Shown here: in pieces, positions 1-9,014 of the stretch
How positions within the stretch are numbered: the stretch's first letter is position 1
How the letters are laid out: each line of letters starts with the position of its first letter
From: Sphingobium xenophagum NBRC 107872
Lineage (GTDB): Bacteria > Pseudomonadota > Alphaproteobacteria > Sphingomonadales > Sphingomonadaceae
Direction of reading: 5' to 3'
Length of the DNA: 64,000 nucleotides
Assembly: GCF_000367345.1 (NCBI RefSeq)
Contig: NZ_BARE01000008.1
Coordinates: forward strand, 1-64,000
Program-made: the position numbers and the translations under genes
The notes under the pieces: model-generated
What the model was told of the DNA's origin: nothing
Database searches by the model: none
What the model saw: the letters and a program-made list of their open reading frames with translations, nothing else

Positions 1-9
1 CACACCATA

Positions 10-37
10 CGCCGCCCAGGGAAATCCCTGGGTGGCG
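10..37. terminator. GC-rich hairpin, probable terminator at left edge
   Basis: An inverted repeat of about 12 bp (one G-T wobble) closes on a very short A-rich loop. A pyrimidine-rich run (ttcctcgttc) follows on the + strand. It lies beyond the stop of the leftward aldo/keto reductase and could end that transcript or one entering from the left. Seen in sequence; function inferred. The remaining bases up to 140 hold no gene I can support. Confidence 0.5.
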
Positions 38-140
38 TTCCTCGTTCAGCAACACATGCACACACAATCGACGGCGTAGGCGGCGATGGCTGCTATCCGC
101 TCAGGTCGTCGCGACCACGCAGCCAGACGTCCTACCGCTC

Positions 141-1166
141 TCAACTTGCAGCGCGATAGGCGCCCTGCCGCTCCAGCATCCAGCCCGGATATTCCGCAGG
201 CAAGCGGCTGACCGCGTCCAGCGCCGACAGATCCTCAGCGGTCAGGCGGATCGTGGTCGCGGCCAGATTGTCGGCCAGCTGTTCGGGACGCTTCGCCCCG
301 ATGATCACGCTCGTCACAACAGGCTGATGCAGCAGCCACGCCAGCGCGATGCGCGCCACGCTGACCCCATGGGCTGCCGCAATCGGGCGCAGGGCATCGA
401 TGACCGCATAGCCCCGGTCCCGATCCACGGGAGGGAAATCGAAGGCGGCACGGCGACCGTCGCCCGCCTCTTCATGCTCGCGGCTATATTTGCCGGACAG
501 AAAGCCGCCCGCCAGAGGACTCCATACCATCAACCCCAGCCTTTCGCTGGTCAGCATTGGCGCGATCTCACGCTCCAGGTCGCGCCCGACCAATGTGTAA
601 TAGGCCTGTAGCGACAGAATGGGCGCCAGTTGCCGGGCGCGCGCCAGGCCGACCGCCTTCATGATCTGCCACGCGGCCCAGTTGGACAGGCCGATATAGC
701 GCACCAGTCCCTGGCGTACCAAAGCATCGAGCGCATCAAGCGTTTCCTCGATCGGGGTTGCCGCGTCGAAACCGTGGATCTGATACAGGTCGATATATTC
801 CATCTGCAAACGCTGCAGGCTGCCCTTGATCTGGTCGTGAATATGCTTGCGCGACGCGCCGTTGGCGTTGGGGCCGCTGCCCATGGGGCCCAGCACCTTG
901 GTTGCAATTACCAGATCTTCGCGGGCAAGGCCCAGATTGCGAATGGCCTGGCCCAGGATGCGCTCGCTCTGGCCGCCGGCATAGACATTGGCGGTATCGA
1001 TGAAATTGACGCCGGCATCCACCGCCGCCCGCACCAGCGCATCGGCCTCATCCTGCTGCAACTGGCCGATCAGGCCCCATATGCCTTCGCCCCCGCCAAA
1101 GGTCATGGTGCCAAGGCAGATTTCCGAAACAAACAGGCCGCTGGGGCCGAGTGGGCGATAGCGCAT
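141..1166 (-). CDS. Aldo/keto reductase (NADPH-dependent, Tas/YajO-like)
   Basis: Predicted cytosolic NAD(P)H-dependent oxidoreductase of the aldo/keto reductase superfamily, 341 residues, the usual length. It opens MRYRPLGPSGLFVSEICLG, the typical first strand of the barrel. The catalytic tetrad is visible: Asp and Tyr in FIDTANVYAGG, Lys in LVIATKVLG, His in YIDLYQIHGFD. Near the C-terminus, SVIIGAKRPEQLADN matches the NADP-binding segment. The frame is open further upstream, but the ATG at 1166 is preferred because it starts the fold and has an AAGGA-like site upstream. It is divergent from an AraC-type regulator, a common arrangement in which the regulator controls the reductase. The physiological substrate cannot be read from sequence. 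Confidence 0.93.
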   Translation of the reverse strand: MRYRPLGPSGLFVSEICLGTMTFGGGEGIWGLIGQLQQDEADALVRAAVDAGVNFIDTANVYAGGQSERILGQAIRNLGLAREDLVIATKVLGPMGSGPNANGASRKHIHDQIKGSLQRLQMEYIDLYQIHGFDAATPIEETLDALDALVRQGLVRYIGLSNWAAWQIMKAVGLARARQLAPILSLQAYYTLVGRDLEREIAPMLTSERLGLMVWSPLAGGFLSGKYSREHEEAGDGRRAAFDFPPVDRDRGYAVIDALRPIAAAHGVSVARIALAWLLHQPVVTSVIIGAKRPEQLADNLAATTIRLTAEDLSALDAVSRLPAEYPGWMLERQGAYRAAS

Positions 1167-1310
1167 GGGAGATTCCTTCGATGGGGGGATGGTTGAAATA
1201 TACGCCCCGACAGCGAACGGGCTACGCCGATTCTCGCAAACTCTTGCCCGATAGTCGCAAAGCGCGGGCGCGGGATGGAACGGCGGAAGGCCCGCGGCTA
1301 CCATCGCGTC

Positions 1311-2207
1311 ATGAGAGATGCGATGGACCATCTGCGCGGGTTGCTGGCGCGACACTGGCACGCCAAGGGGCGAGAGACGCAGATTGACGGCCTATTCCTC
1401 AGCCATGCCGAACAGCCCAGCGACATCATGCGATCCATCTATCGCACATCATTCTGCGTGGTGCTGCAAGGATCGAAGATCAGCCTGCTGGGCGAACAGG
1501 CATGGCGCTATACCCAGGGTCAATATCTGATCGCGTCGATGGACCTGCCGGTAACGGCCCAGATTGTCGAAGCCTCGCCCGATCGGCCCTATATGGCCTT
1601 CAGCCTGACCATCGATCCGGCAATGATCGCGGAACTGGTCGTCGAACTGGAGGATGCGTCGCCTGTCGCCGAACGCGGGCCGCTGGTGGTCGGCGCGCTG
1701 GATCCGTCCTTGCTCGATCCCCTCATTCGCCTGTTCGCTTTGCTTGATACGCCCCGCGATCTGCCGGTGCTGGCCCCGCTGATCCGCCACGAGATCGTCT
1801 GGCGGCTGCTGACCGGACCGCACGGGGGAAGCCTGCGCCAGATCGGGTTGGCGGGCGGCGCCATAGCGCGCATTGCCCGCGTGCTGCGCTGGATCACCGA
1901 TCATTATGCTGACCCGATCAGCATCGATGAACTGGCCGGCATGGCTGCGATGAGCGCGGCCAGCCTGCACCGCCATTTCAAGGCGGCGACGACGCTGACA
2001 CCCATCCAGTTCCAGAAGCAGGTCCGGCTTCAGGCCGCGCGCCGCCTGCTCCTGTCGGAAACCAACGAAGCTGCCGCAGCGGGCTTTGCGGTCGGCTATG
2101 AAAGCGCATCGCAATTCAATCGCGACTATCGGCGTCTGTTCGGCCAGCCACCGCGTCGTGATGTCAGCGCCATCAGGAAGGACGTCACGGCAGATCTGGA
2201 AGTCTGA
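1311..2207 (+). CDS. AraC-family transcriptional regulator
   Basis: DNA-binding regulator of about 298 residues. The N-terminal half, with CVVLQGSKISLLGEQAWRY and YLIASMDLPVTAQI, matches the AraC-type ligand-binding domain (PF06719 class). The C-terminal ~100 residues hold two helix-turn-helix units: ISIDELAGMAAMSAASLHRHF, then the second around GFAVGYESASQFNRDYRRLFG. The start is uncertain: 1275, 1311 and 1323 are in frame, and 1311 or 1323 gives the normal length. It is divergent from the aldo/keto reductase, its most likely target (inference). It converges on the MarR-type gene to its right, so it is probably not part of the ectoine unit. Confidence 0.9.
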   Translation: MRDAMDHLRGLLARHWHAKGRETQIDGLFLSHAEQPSDIMRSIYRTSFCVVLQGSKISLLGEQAWRYTQGQYLIASMDLPVTAQIVEASPDRPYMAFSLTIDPAMIAELVVELEDASPVAERGPLVVGALDPSLLDPLIRLFALLDTPRDLPVLAPLIRHEIVWRLLTGPHGGSLRQIGLAGGAIARIARVLRWITDHYADPISIDELAGMAAMSAASLHRHFKAATTLTPIQFQKQVRLQAARRLLLSETNEAAAAGFAVGYESASQFNRDYRRLFGQPPRRDVSAIRKDVTADLEV

Positions 2208-2287
2208 GGCCGTTATTGGCGACGAAGCGCCGGTGTGGAGGGCGGCCCATGCCGTTCACGTCGGCGACCAGAGGACCGGGATGGGCC

Positions 2288-2776
2288 TCAATGCGGTTCC
2301 GACCGGTCTATCCGTCCGCCGTCGAGCAAGGGTGCGGCATCGATGGTGTCGGCATCCATCAGCACCGCCAGCTTTTCCGCCGCGGCAAGGATCATGGCCT
2401 GTTCCCAGGCTGGCAGGGCATCGAACCGGTCGATGAAGCGCATTTGCAACGGATCGGGCGCGCCGGCCAGCGCCTTGCTGCCATCGGGCAACAGGGTCAG
2501 GTGGATCTGCCGCTTGTCGCGCTCCCCGCGCTGGCGCTGAACGAAGCCGAGCGCGACGAGCCGATCCACGATCGCGGTGATCGTTGCCTGGCTGAATTGC
2601 AGCGTCTGCGCCACTGCCGAGGGCATGGCTGATCCGCGTGTGTCGATTTCATGCAGCACCAGCAATTGCGAAGGCGTGAGGCCTGTCGTGGAGGCGAGCT
2701 GGCGGCTGCCAATCTCTGTCGCGCGCAGCACGCGGCGCAGGGCGCGCAGGGTTAGCGAGGCTATTTCGGAGTTCAT
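2288..2776 (-). CDS. MarR-family regulator, candidate ectoine repressor (EctR-like)
   Basis: Winged-helix regulator of about 162 residues starting MNSEIASLTLRALRRVLRAT. The winged-helix region is clear: LTPSQLLVLHEIDTRG, then SAVAQTLQFSQATITAIVDRL, then a wing with RQRGERDKRQIHLTL, whose DxRxxxxxLT-like pattern is the MarR family hallmark. The frame is open to 2818, but the ATG at 2776 gives the family's usual length. It is transcribed away from ectA across a ~267-bp gap. MarR proteins of the EctR1 type repress ectABC in methylotrophs and other halotolerant bacteria (known). That this one does so is inferred from position only. Confidence 0.85.
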   Translation of the reverse strand: MNSEIASLTLRALRRVLRATEIGSRQLASTTGLTPSQLLVLHEIDTRGSAMPSAVAQTLQFSQATITAIVDRLVALGFVQRQRGERDKRQIHLTLLPDGSKALAGAPDPLQMRFIDRFDALPAWEQAMILAAAEKLAVLMDADTIDAAPLLDGGRIDRSEPH

Positions 2777-2872
2777 CCCAACGCCCATAGCGCGAAGCCA
2801 GAGGAAGCGCCATTGCACCCGAAATTTCCATTTTTATCCTTCATTGATTGAAACATTATTTGCCGTTCGGGG

Positions 2873-2901
2873 TTGAAAATGGCGCCCTAAAAAGGCATAT
2901 A
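2873..2901 (+). promoter_or_regulatory. Candidate sigma-70-like promoter for ectA
   Basis: TTGAAA and CATATA are separated by 17 bp in the AT-richer gap between the MarR gene and ectA. A perfect TATAAT also occurs at 2943-2948, without a convincing -35. Which is used, and whether osmotic control acts here, cannot be decided by reading. Confidence 0.35.
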
Positions 2902-3043
2902 GTCGATCATCTCGCCGGGGAATCTGCTTCTCCGCGTAAAAATATAATTCGGGAGATAAACAATCTTCGATTCCCAAGCTACAGCGGCCGCTTCGCCGCC
3001 ACGGGCTTCTGCGCGCTCTGAACAGGGCGAGGGGCAGGACATC

Positions 3044-3532
3044 ATGTTCCGCAAGCCCGTAGCGACCGACGGGCCGGTCATCAGCGGATTGATCGCGGCC
3101 TGTCCGCCGCTCGATCCCAATTCGGCCTATTGCAATCTGCTGCAATGCACGGACTTTGCCGATAGCTGCATCATCGCCGAACGCGCTGGCGCGGTGGTTG
3201 GCTGGGTATCGGGCTATCGCCCCCCGGCAGCGCCCGAAAATTTCTTTGTCTGGCAGGTCGCGGTGTCATCCGCCGTGCGGGGGCAGCGTCTTGGCGGGCG
3301 CATGATCGAAGCGCTGCTGGCGCGACCAGAGCAAAGCGGCGTCGCCTATCTGACGACCACCGTGACCGAAGATAATCGCGCATCCTGGGGCCTGTTTGAA
3401 GGACTGGCGCACCGCTGGAACGCGACGCTTGAAAAAACGGCCCGTTTCGAGCGCGAAGCCCATTTTGCCGGCGCACATGACACCGAATGGCAGGCGCGTA
3501 TCGGCCCGCTGCCGACCCTGACGCATATTTGA
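3044..3532 (+). CDS. ectA: L-2,4-diaminobutyrate acetyltransferase EctA
   Basis: Second step of ectoine synthesis: acetyl transfer from acetyl-CoA to the gamma-amino group of L-2,4-diaminobutyrate. The 162-residue length fits the family. It has the GNAT fold, with the acetyl-CoA binding loop in VAVSSAVRGQRLGGRMIEALL. The EctA-type segments DPNSAYCNLLQCTDFADSC and TTTVTEDNRASWGLFEGLA are typical. The ATG at 3044 has a purine-rich site (gaggggcagg) upstream. It is first gene of ectABCD-ask, 16 bases before the ectB ATG, and divergent from a MarR regulator. Identification is strong because ectB, C and D follow in order. Confidence 0.97.
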   Translation: MFRKPVATDGPVISGLIAACPPLDPNSAYCNLLQCTDFADSCIIAERAGAVVGWVSGYRPPAAPENFFVWQVAVSSAVRGQRLGGRMIEALLARPEQSGVAYLTTTVTEDNRASWGLFEGLAHRWNATLEKTARFEREAHFAGAHDTEWQARIGPLPTLTHI

Positions 3533-3548
3533 AAGAGATTTGACCATC

Positions 3549-4859
3549 ATGACCATCATCACACAGCCCAAACCGACCGCGTCCATTCCGGACACCCGTA
3601 TCTATGAACGGCGTGAATCGGGGGTGCGCAGCTATGCCCGCGCCATGCCGCGCCAGTTCAACCGCGCGCAGGGCGTGTGGATGCACGACAATCAGGGCGG
3701 TCGCTATCTGGATTTCCTGTCGGGCTGCTCGACGCTGAATTATGGCCATAATCATCCGGTGCTGAAGAGTGCGCTGGTCGACTATCTCGCTGGCGACGGC
3801 ATCACCCATGGGCTTGACCTTCACACCGACGCCAAGGCGGATTTCCTCGCCGCGCTGGAAGATGTCATCCTCAAGCCCCGCGGTCTTGATTATCGCGCCA
3901 TGTTCACCGGACCGACCGGCACCAATGCGGTGGAGGCGGCGATCAAGCTGGCGCGCAAGATTACCGGCCGCGAAATGGTGATCGCCTTTACCAACGGTTT
4001 CCACGGCATGACGCTGGGCGCGCTCGCCTGCACCGGCAATGCCGCCAAGCGCGGCGGCGCGGGCGTGCCGCTGAGCCATGTCGCGCATGAACCCTATGAC
4101 GGCTATCATGGCCCCGACGTCGACACTGCCGAATTGCTTGAGCGGCGCTTGTCCGACCCGTCGAGCGGGCTGGACGCGCCAGCGGCCATTCTGGTCGAAA
4201 CGGTGCAGGGCGAAGGCGGCCTCAATGCCGCGTCGCCGGAGTGGCTGCGCAAGATTGCGGAGATCGCCAAGCGTCACGGCGCGCTGATGATCGTCGATGA
4301 TATTCAGGCGGGCTGCGGTCGCACCGGCAATTTCTTCAGCTTCGAAGGCATGGGCTTCACGCCCGACATCGTCACGATGGCCAAGTCTTTGTCGGGCATG
4401 GGCCTGCCCTTTGCGTTGACGCTGTTCCGCCCGGAACTCGATCAATGGGCGCCGGGCGAGCATAATGGCACCTTTCGGGGCAATAATCATGCCTTCGTCA
4501 CGGCGACGGCCACGCTGCGCCATTTCTGGAGCGACGATCGCTTCCGGCAGGATGTGGCCCGTCGCGGCGCGCTGCTGGCGCGGCGACTGGACGCGATGGC
4601 GGCCGAACATGGGCTGTCCACGCGCGGTCGCGGCATGATGCGCGGCATCGACGTCGGATCGGGCGATGTCGCCGAAACCATCACCGCCGCCTGCTTTGCG
4701 CAGGGGCTCATCATCGAAACCAGCGGCGCGCATGACGAGATCGTCAAGGTGCTGGCGCCCCTCGTGATCGAGGACGCCGTGCTGTCGGCCGGCCTCGACA
4801 TTCTTGAGGAGAGCATCCGGTCCGCGCTGGGCGTCACTTATGGCGTCGCCGCAGAATAA
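3549..4859 (+). CDS. ectB: Diaminobutyrate--2-oxoglutarate aminotransferase EctB
   Basis: PLP-dependent class III aminotransferase making L-2,4-diaminobutyrate from aspartate semialdehyde and glutamate, the first dedicated ectoine step. It has 436 residues, as expected. Visible landmarks are the GPTGTNAVEAAIKLARK phosphate-binding region, IVDDIQAGCGRTGNFFSFE with the PLP-ring aspartate, and TMAKSLSGMGLPFALTLF with the Schiff-base lysine. The substrate-loop segment GEHNGTFRGNNHAFVTATA is characteristic of EctB. The frame also allows a TTG at 3540, but the ATG at 3549 is preferred. It lies in the ectoine operon between ectA and ectC. Confidence 0.97.
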   Translation: MTIITQPKPTASIPDTRIYERRESGVRSYARAMPRQFNRAQGVWMHDNQGGRYLDFLSGCSTLNYGHNHPVLKSALVDYLAGDGITHGLDLHTDAKADFLAALEDVILKPRGLDYRAMFTGPTGTNAVEAAIKLARKITGREMVIAFTNGFHGMTLGALACTGNAAKRGGAGVPLSHVAHEPYDGYHGPDVDTAELLERRLSDPSSGLDAPAAILVETVQGEGGLNAASPEWLRKIAEIAKRHGALMIVDDIQAGCGRTGNFFSFEGMGFTPDIVTMAKSLSGMGLPFALTLFRPELDQWAPGEHNGTFRGNNHAFVTATATLRHFWSDDRFRQDVARRGALLARRLDAMAAEHGLSTRGRGMMRGIDVGSGDVAETITAACFAQGLIIETSGAHDEIVKVLAPLVIEDAVLSAGLDILEESIRSALGVTYGVAAE

Positions 4860-4874
4860 GAGGAGTTATCAGCT

Positions 4875-5288
4875 ATGATCATTCGCAAACTGCAGGATAT
4901 TCGCAAGTCCGACCGCAACGTGAAGTCCAAGGGCTGGGAAAGCGCGCGCCTTCTGCTGAAGGACGACAATATGGGCTTCTCCTTCCACGTCACGACCATG
5001 TACGCTGGCGGGGAATTGCACATGCATTACCAGAATCATCTGGAGGCGGTGCTGGTGCTCAAGGGCACGGGCACTATCGAGGATCTGGACAGCGGCATTA
5101 CCCATCAACTGGCGCCGGGGGTCATGTATGCGCTCAACGCACATGACCGGCATGTAGTGCGGCCCGAAACCGACATATTGTGCGCCTGCACCTTCAATCC
5201 GCCGGTGACCGGCACGGAAGTGCATGACGAAAATGGCGCTTATCCCGCCGAAGCCAGCGTCGCGCGCGAACCGGCGTTGGCCGAGTAG
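4875..5288 (+). CDS. ectC: L-ectoine synthase EctC
   Basis: Cyclises N-gamma-acetyl-diaminobutyrate to ectoine by water elimination; a 137-residue metal-dependent cupin. The three iron ligands known for EctC fall at the canonical positions here: Glu57 (in HLEAVL), Tyr85 (in PGVMYAL) and His93 (in DRHVV). The N-terminus [20 protein letters not shown] is the standard EctC start, 15 bases after ectB, with an aggag ribosome site upstream. Nothing unusual. Confidence 0.98.
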   Translation: MIIRKLQDIRKSDRNVKSKGWESARLLLKDDNMGFSFHVTTMYAGGELHMHYQNHLEAVLVLKGTGTIEDLDSGITHQLAPGVMYALNAHDRHVVRPETDILCACTFNPPVTGTEVHDENGAYPAEASVAREPALAE

Positions 5289-5398
5289 GGCCGGGCGATG
5301 GCGCTGCCCCTCACTCGGTCGAAACGAACCGATGCAGCGCCGGCCGGTCCCGAACCGGCCATTTCGAATTTTCCATGAACGAACAAAGGGGGAGTCCC

Positions 5399-6319
5399 AT
5401 GAAAGACCTCTACCCATCCCGCCATGCGACCATGGCGGAATTTTTGCCGCGTCTCGATCCCGTCGTCCATAGCGCCTGGAACGCGGACGCGCCCGTCAGC
5501 CGCGAACAGGCCGACGCCTTCGACCGCGACGGCTTTGTCGTGCTGGAGGATCTGTTTTCCGATGCGGAGATCGCCTTTCTTCAGAGCGAGGCCGGGATGC
5601 TGCTTGGCGATCCCGACGCGCTGGAGGAGGAAACGGTCATTACCGAACCGGGCGGCAAGGAAGTCCGGTCGATCTTCCGCATCCATGCCCAGAGCCGGGT
5701 GATCGGACGACTGGCCGCCGACGAGCGGCTGGCCGGGGTGGCCCGCTTCCTGCTGGGCGACGATGTCTACATGCATCAGTCGAGACTGAACTATAAGCCG
5801 GGTTTCCAGGGCAAGGAATTCTACTGGCACAGCGATTTTGAAACCTGGCATGTCGAAGATGGAATGCCGCGCATGCGGGCGCTGTCCATGTCGGTGTTGC
5901 TGGCGGAAAATACGCCGCATAACGGCCCGTTGATGCTGATCCCCGGATCGCACCGTCAATTCCTGACCTGCGTTGGCGAAACGCCGCAGGATCATTACCG
6001 CCAGTCACTCAAGAAGCAGGAATATGGCGTCCCTGACGAGGACAGTCTTGCCGAGCTGGCCCACAAGTTCGGCATCGTCGCCCCGACGGGAAAGCCGGGA
6101 TCGGTGGTGATCTTCGACTGCAACGTCATGCATGGGTCGAACGGCAACATCACGCCGTTCCCGCGTGCCAATGCCTTCCTGGTCTATAATGCCGTGTCGA
6201 ACCGGCTGGACGCGCCCTTCGGCGTCGACCGGCCGCGCCCCGACTTCATCGCCGCGCGCGGCGAGCCGCAGGTGATCACGCCCGTCACCGGGCCGCTGAT
6301 GGAGGAGGCACTGGCATGA
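5399..6319 (+). CDS. ectD: Ectoine 5-hydroxylase EctD
   Basis: Non-heme Fe(II)/2-oxoglutarate dioxygenase converting ectoine to 5-hydroxyectoine. From the ATG at 5399 it has 306 residues. The iron triad is visible as His144 and Asp146 in FYWHSDFETWH, and His245 in CNVMHGSNGN. Arg256 (in TPFPRANAF) is the likely 2-oxoglutarate-binding arginine. FYWHSDFETWHVEDGMPRM is the family signature. An upstream ATG at 5375 is in frame, but the strong AAAGGGGGA site before 5399 decides the start. The last four bases overlap the aspartokinase start (ATGA), so the two are translationally coupled. The organism should therefore make hydroxyectoine as well as ectoine. Confidence 0.96.
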   Translation: MKDLYPSRHATMAEFLPRLDPVVHSAWNADAPVSREQADAFDRDGFVVLEDLFSDAEIAFLQSEAGMLLGDPDALEEETVITEPGGKEVRSIFRIHAQSRVIGRLAADERLAGVARFLLGDDVYMHQSRLNYKPGFQGKEFYWHSDFETWHVEDGMPRMRALSMSVLLAENTPHNGPLMLIPGSHRQFLTCVGETPQDHYRQSLKKQEYGVPDEDSLAELAHKFGIVAPTGKPGSVVIFDCNVMHGSNGNITPFPRANAFLVYNAVSNRLDAPFGVDRPRPDFIAARGEPQVITPVTGPLMEEALA

Positions 6320-7758
6320 GCAATATCCATAGCGTCGAAAAGATCGGCGGCACCTCCATGGCCGCGACCGCGACATTGTTCGACAATGTACTGATCGCGG
6401 GCCGCAAGGGCGCGGACCTCTACAACCGGATTTTCGTGGTGTCGGCCTATGCCGGGATGACCGACCTGTTGCTGGAACATAAGAAGAGCGGCGACGCCGG
6501 AGTCTATGCCCGTTTCGTCGCCGACGATGATGCGACGGGCTGGCGCCAGGCGATGGACATGGTGCGCCGTGCGATGCGGGACCATAATGCCACCATGTTC
6601 GTCCGCGCCGACCGGCTGGCGGAGGCCAACGCCTTTGTCGACATGCGGATCGACGCCGTGGCCGCCTGCCTTGACGATCTGGCGCGTCTGCGCAGCCATG
6701 GCCGTTTCTGCGTCAAGGAACAGCTGATGACGGTGCGCGAGCTGCTGGCGGGTCTGGGCGAAGCGCACAGCGCCCATTCGACGGCGCTGCTGCTGCGCGA
6801 CCGGGGCGTCAATGCCCAGTTCGTCGATCTCACCTTGTGGGACCAGCAGGATATGCGCGAACTGGACGATCGGATCAGGCAGGCATTCGCGTCTATCGAC
6901 CTGTCGACCACCCTGCCGATCGTCACTGGCTATGCCGGGTGCACGGAGGGCATGGTGCGGCGCTATGCGCGGGGCTATTCGGAAATGACATTTTCGCGCA
7001 TCGCGGTGCTGACCAAAGCGCGCGAAGCGATCATCCACAAGGAATTTCATCTGTCGAGCGCCGATCCGCGGCTCGTCGGCACGGGCAAGGCCCGCAAGAT
7101 CGGTCGCACCAATTATGATGTGGCGGACCAGCTGGCGAATCTTGGGATGGAGGCGATCCATCCCGGCGCGGGCAGGGGGCTGCGCCAGACCGACATTCCG
7201 CTGCGGGTACGAAACACGTTCGACCGGGAGGATGGCGGCACGCTCATCTGCGGCAACTATGTTTCGGATACGCCGCGCGTGGAAATCGTGACCGGCGTGC
7301 GCCATGCACAGGCCCTGCAATTTTTCGAACAGGATATGGTCGGGGTGAAAGGCTATGACGCCGCCATTCTGGACGCGCTGGCCCGCCATGGCGCATGGAT
7401 CGTCAGCAAGGCATCCAACGCCAACACCATCACCCACTATCTGTCGGCCGATGTCGCGACGGTGAAGCGGGTGATCGCCGACCTTCAGGCGCAATATCCC
7501 GATGCGTCCATATCGTCCCACCCGGTCGCGATCGTGTCCGTCATCGGCAGCGACATTTCACGGCCGGGACTGATGACGGACGCCTTGCAGGCGCTGGCGG
7601 ACGCGCATGTGCCGATCGTCGCGATGCAGCACCAGATCCGCAATATCGACGTGCAGTTCATCGTCGATGTCGACCAGTATGACACCGCCGTTCGCGCGCT
7701 GCACCGCGCGCTGGTGGAAGATGGCCGCGAAGCGATGAAAGGCCGGCGCGCGGCCTGA
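6316..7758 (+). CDS. ask: Ectoine-type aspartate kinase (Ask_Ect)
   Basis: Phosphorylates aspartate, feeding aspartate semialdehyde to EctB. It has 480 residues and opens SVEKIGGTSMAAT, the aspartokinase nucleotide-binding start (K-x-GGTS). It carries a central kinase domain and C-terminal ACT-like sequence (SVIGSDISRPGLMTDALQALADAHVPIVAMQHQ, read in two parts). The length and its position directly after ectD match the specialised Ask_Ect group, which is thought to be less sensitive to lysine/threonine feedback (known for the group; not shown here). The start overlaps the ectD stop by four bases. Confidence 0.94.
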   Translation: MSNIHSVEKIGGTSMAATATLFDNVLIAGRKGADLYNRIFVVSAYAGMTDLLLEHKKSGDAGVYARFVADDDATGWRQAMDMVRRAMRDHNATMFVRADRLAEANAFVDMRIDAVAACLDDLARLRSHGRFCVKEQLMTVRELLAGLGEAHSAHSTALLLRDRGVNAQFVDLTLWDQQDMRELDDRIRQAFASIDLSTTLPIVTGYAGCTEGMVRRYARGYSEMTFSRIAVLTKAREAIIHKEFHLSSADPRLVGTGKARKIGRTNYDVADQLANLGMEAIHPGAGRGLRQTDIPLRVRNTFDREDGGTLICGNYVSDTPRVEIVTGVRHAQALQFFEQDMVGVKGYDAAILDALARHGAWIVSKASNANTITHYLSADVATVKRVIADLQAQYPDASISSHPVAIVSVIGSDISRPGLMTDALQALADAHVPIVAMQHQIRNIDVQFIVDVDQYDTAVRALHRALVEDGREAMKGRRAA

Positions 7759-7778
7759 GCCGCGCATCCGCATCATCC

Positions 7779-9014
7779 ATGCTTGCCGCCGTCCATCCTG
7801 TCCGCAGCCTGCTGCTCGCCATCTTCATATTGATGGCGGGCAGCGGCTTTCTGTCCACGCTCATCGGCCTTCGGCTGGAGCGGGCCGGGGCGGGCACGAT
7901 GGCGATCGGCGCGGTCGCCACCGCCTATTTCGGCGGGCTGGTGATCGGCGCATTGCGCGCGGGGTCGATCGTGCGGCAGGTCGGGCATATCCGCGCATTC
8001 GCCGCCTTCGTGTCGCTGTTGTCGGCGAGTACGCTTGCCTATGCGCTGCTACAATATCCACTGTTCTGGGCCTGCCTGCGCCTGATCGACGGCATGTGTG
8101 TCGCGGGCGTGTTCATCTGCCTTGAAAGCTGGCTCAACGACCGGGCCGAAGCCGAAACGCGCGGCAGCATATTGGCCGCCTATATGGTCGCGCTCTATTC
8201 GGGACAGGCGGTCGGGCAGTTGCTGCTGGGGGCAAGCGGGGCGCTGCCTGCGGTGCCGTTCCAGATCGCGTCGATCCTCGTTTCGCTTGCTATCATTCCG
8301 CTCTGCCTGACCCGCAGCAGCGCGCCTGCGCCGGTAGAGGCGGAGGCCTTCACGATCCGCGCCCTGTACGCATCCTCGCCGCTCGGCACGGTCGGATCGG
8401 TTGCGACGGGGCTGATGCTGGGCGCATTCTACGGCATGGCGGCGGTGCATGTCCGGCGGCTGGGGCTGAATCTGGGCGCGACCGCCAGCTTCATGATGAT
8501 CGTGATCCTGGGCGGGGTTGCGCTGCAATGGCCGTTGGGGCGCCTGTCCGACCGGCTCGACCGGCGGCGGGTGATCGTCGGCTGCTTCGCCGCGACGCTG
8601 GCGGTCTGCGTGCTTCTGGCGATGCTGGCGTCGGGCGGACTGGCGTTGCTGGCGCTGGGCGGGTTGTTCGGCGGCCTCAGCTTCGCGCTCTATCCGCTTT
8701 GCGTCGCGCACTGCAACGACCGGCTGCTCGCGAACGAGCGGGTCGCGGCGAGCGGGCGGCTGGTCTTGCTCTATTCGGTGGGCGCGGCGATCGGTCCGCT
8801 GGGGGCCGCGATGATGATGAGCCTTGCCCCTGGCGGCGGCCTCTTCCTGTTCATCGCCCTCTGCGCCGCCGCGACGCTTGCCTTCGGTCTGTGGCGGCAG
8901 GCCGCGACACCCCCTGTTCCCCTGCCTGACCAGCAGAATTTCCAGATCGTGCCACGTACGACGCCGATGGCGGCGCTGCTCGATCCCAATACATCGGACG
9001 GACTTGACGAATGA
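7779..9014 (+). CDS. MFS transporter (YcaD-like)
   Basis: A 411-residue integral membrane protein with about 12 hydrophobic segments, major facilitator superfamily. The loop between helices 2 and 3 is degenerate. LSDRLDRRRVIVGC after the central loop is the second-half MFS signature, and CVAGVFICLESWLNDRAEAETRG resembles YcaD/UMF-type carriers. It begins 20 bases after the aspartokinase stop and overlaps the next transporter by four bases (ATGA), so it is probably in the ectoine transcript. Its substrate is unknown. Export or uptake of a compatible solute is a guess from position. Confidence 0.85.
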   Translation: MLAAVHPVRSLLLAIFILMAGSGFLSTLIGLRLERAGAGTMAIGAVATAYFGGLVIGALRAGSIVRQVGHIRAFAAFVSLLSASTLAYALLQYPLFWACLRLIDGMCVAGVFICLESWLNDRAEAETRGSILAAYMVALYSGQAVGQLLLGASGALPAVPFQIASILVSLAIIPLCLTRSSAPAPVEAEAFTIRALYASSPLGTVGSVATGLMLGAFYGMAAVHVRRLGLNLGATASFMMIVILGGVALQWPLGRLSDRLDRRRVIVGCFAATLAVCVLLAMLASGGLALLALGGLFGGLSFALYPLCVAHCNDRLLANERVAASGRLVLLYSVGAAIGPLGAAMMMSLAPGGGLFLFIALCAAATLAFGLWRQAATPPVPLPDQQNFQIVPRTTPMAALLDPNTSDGLDE

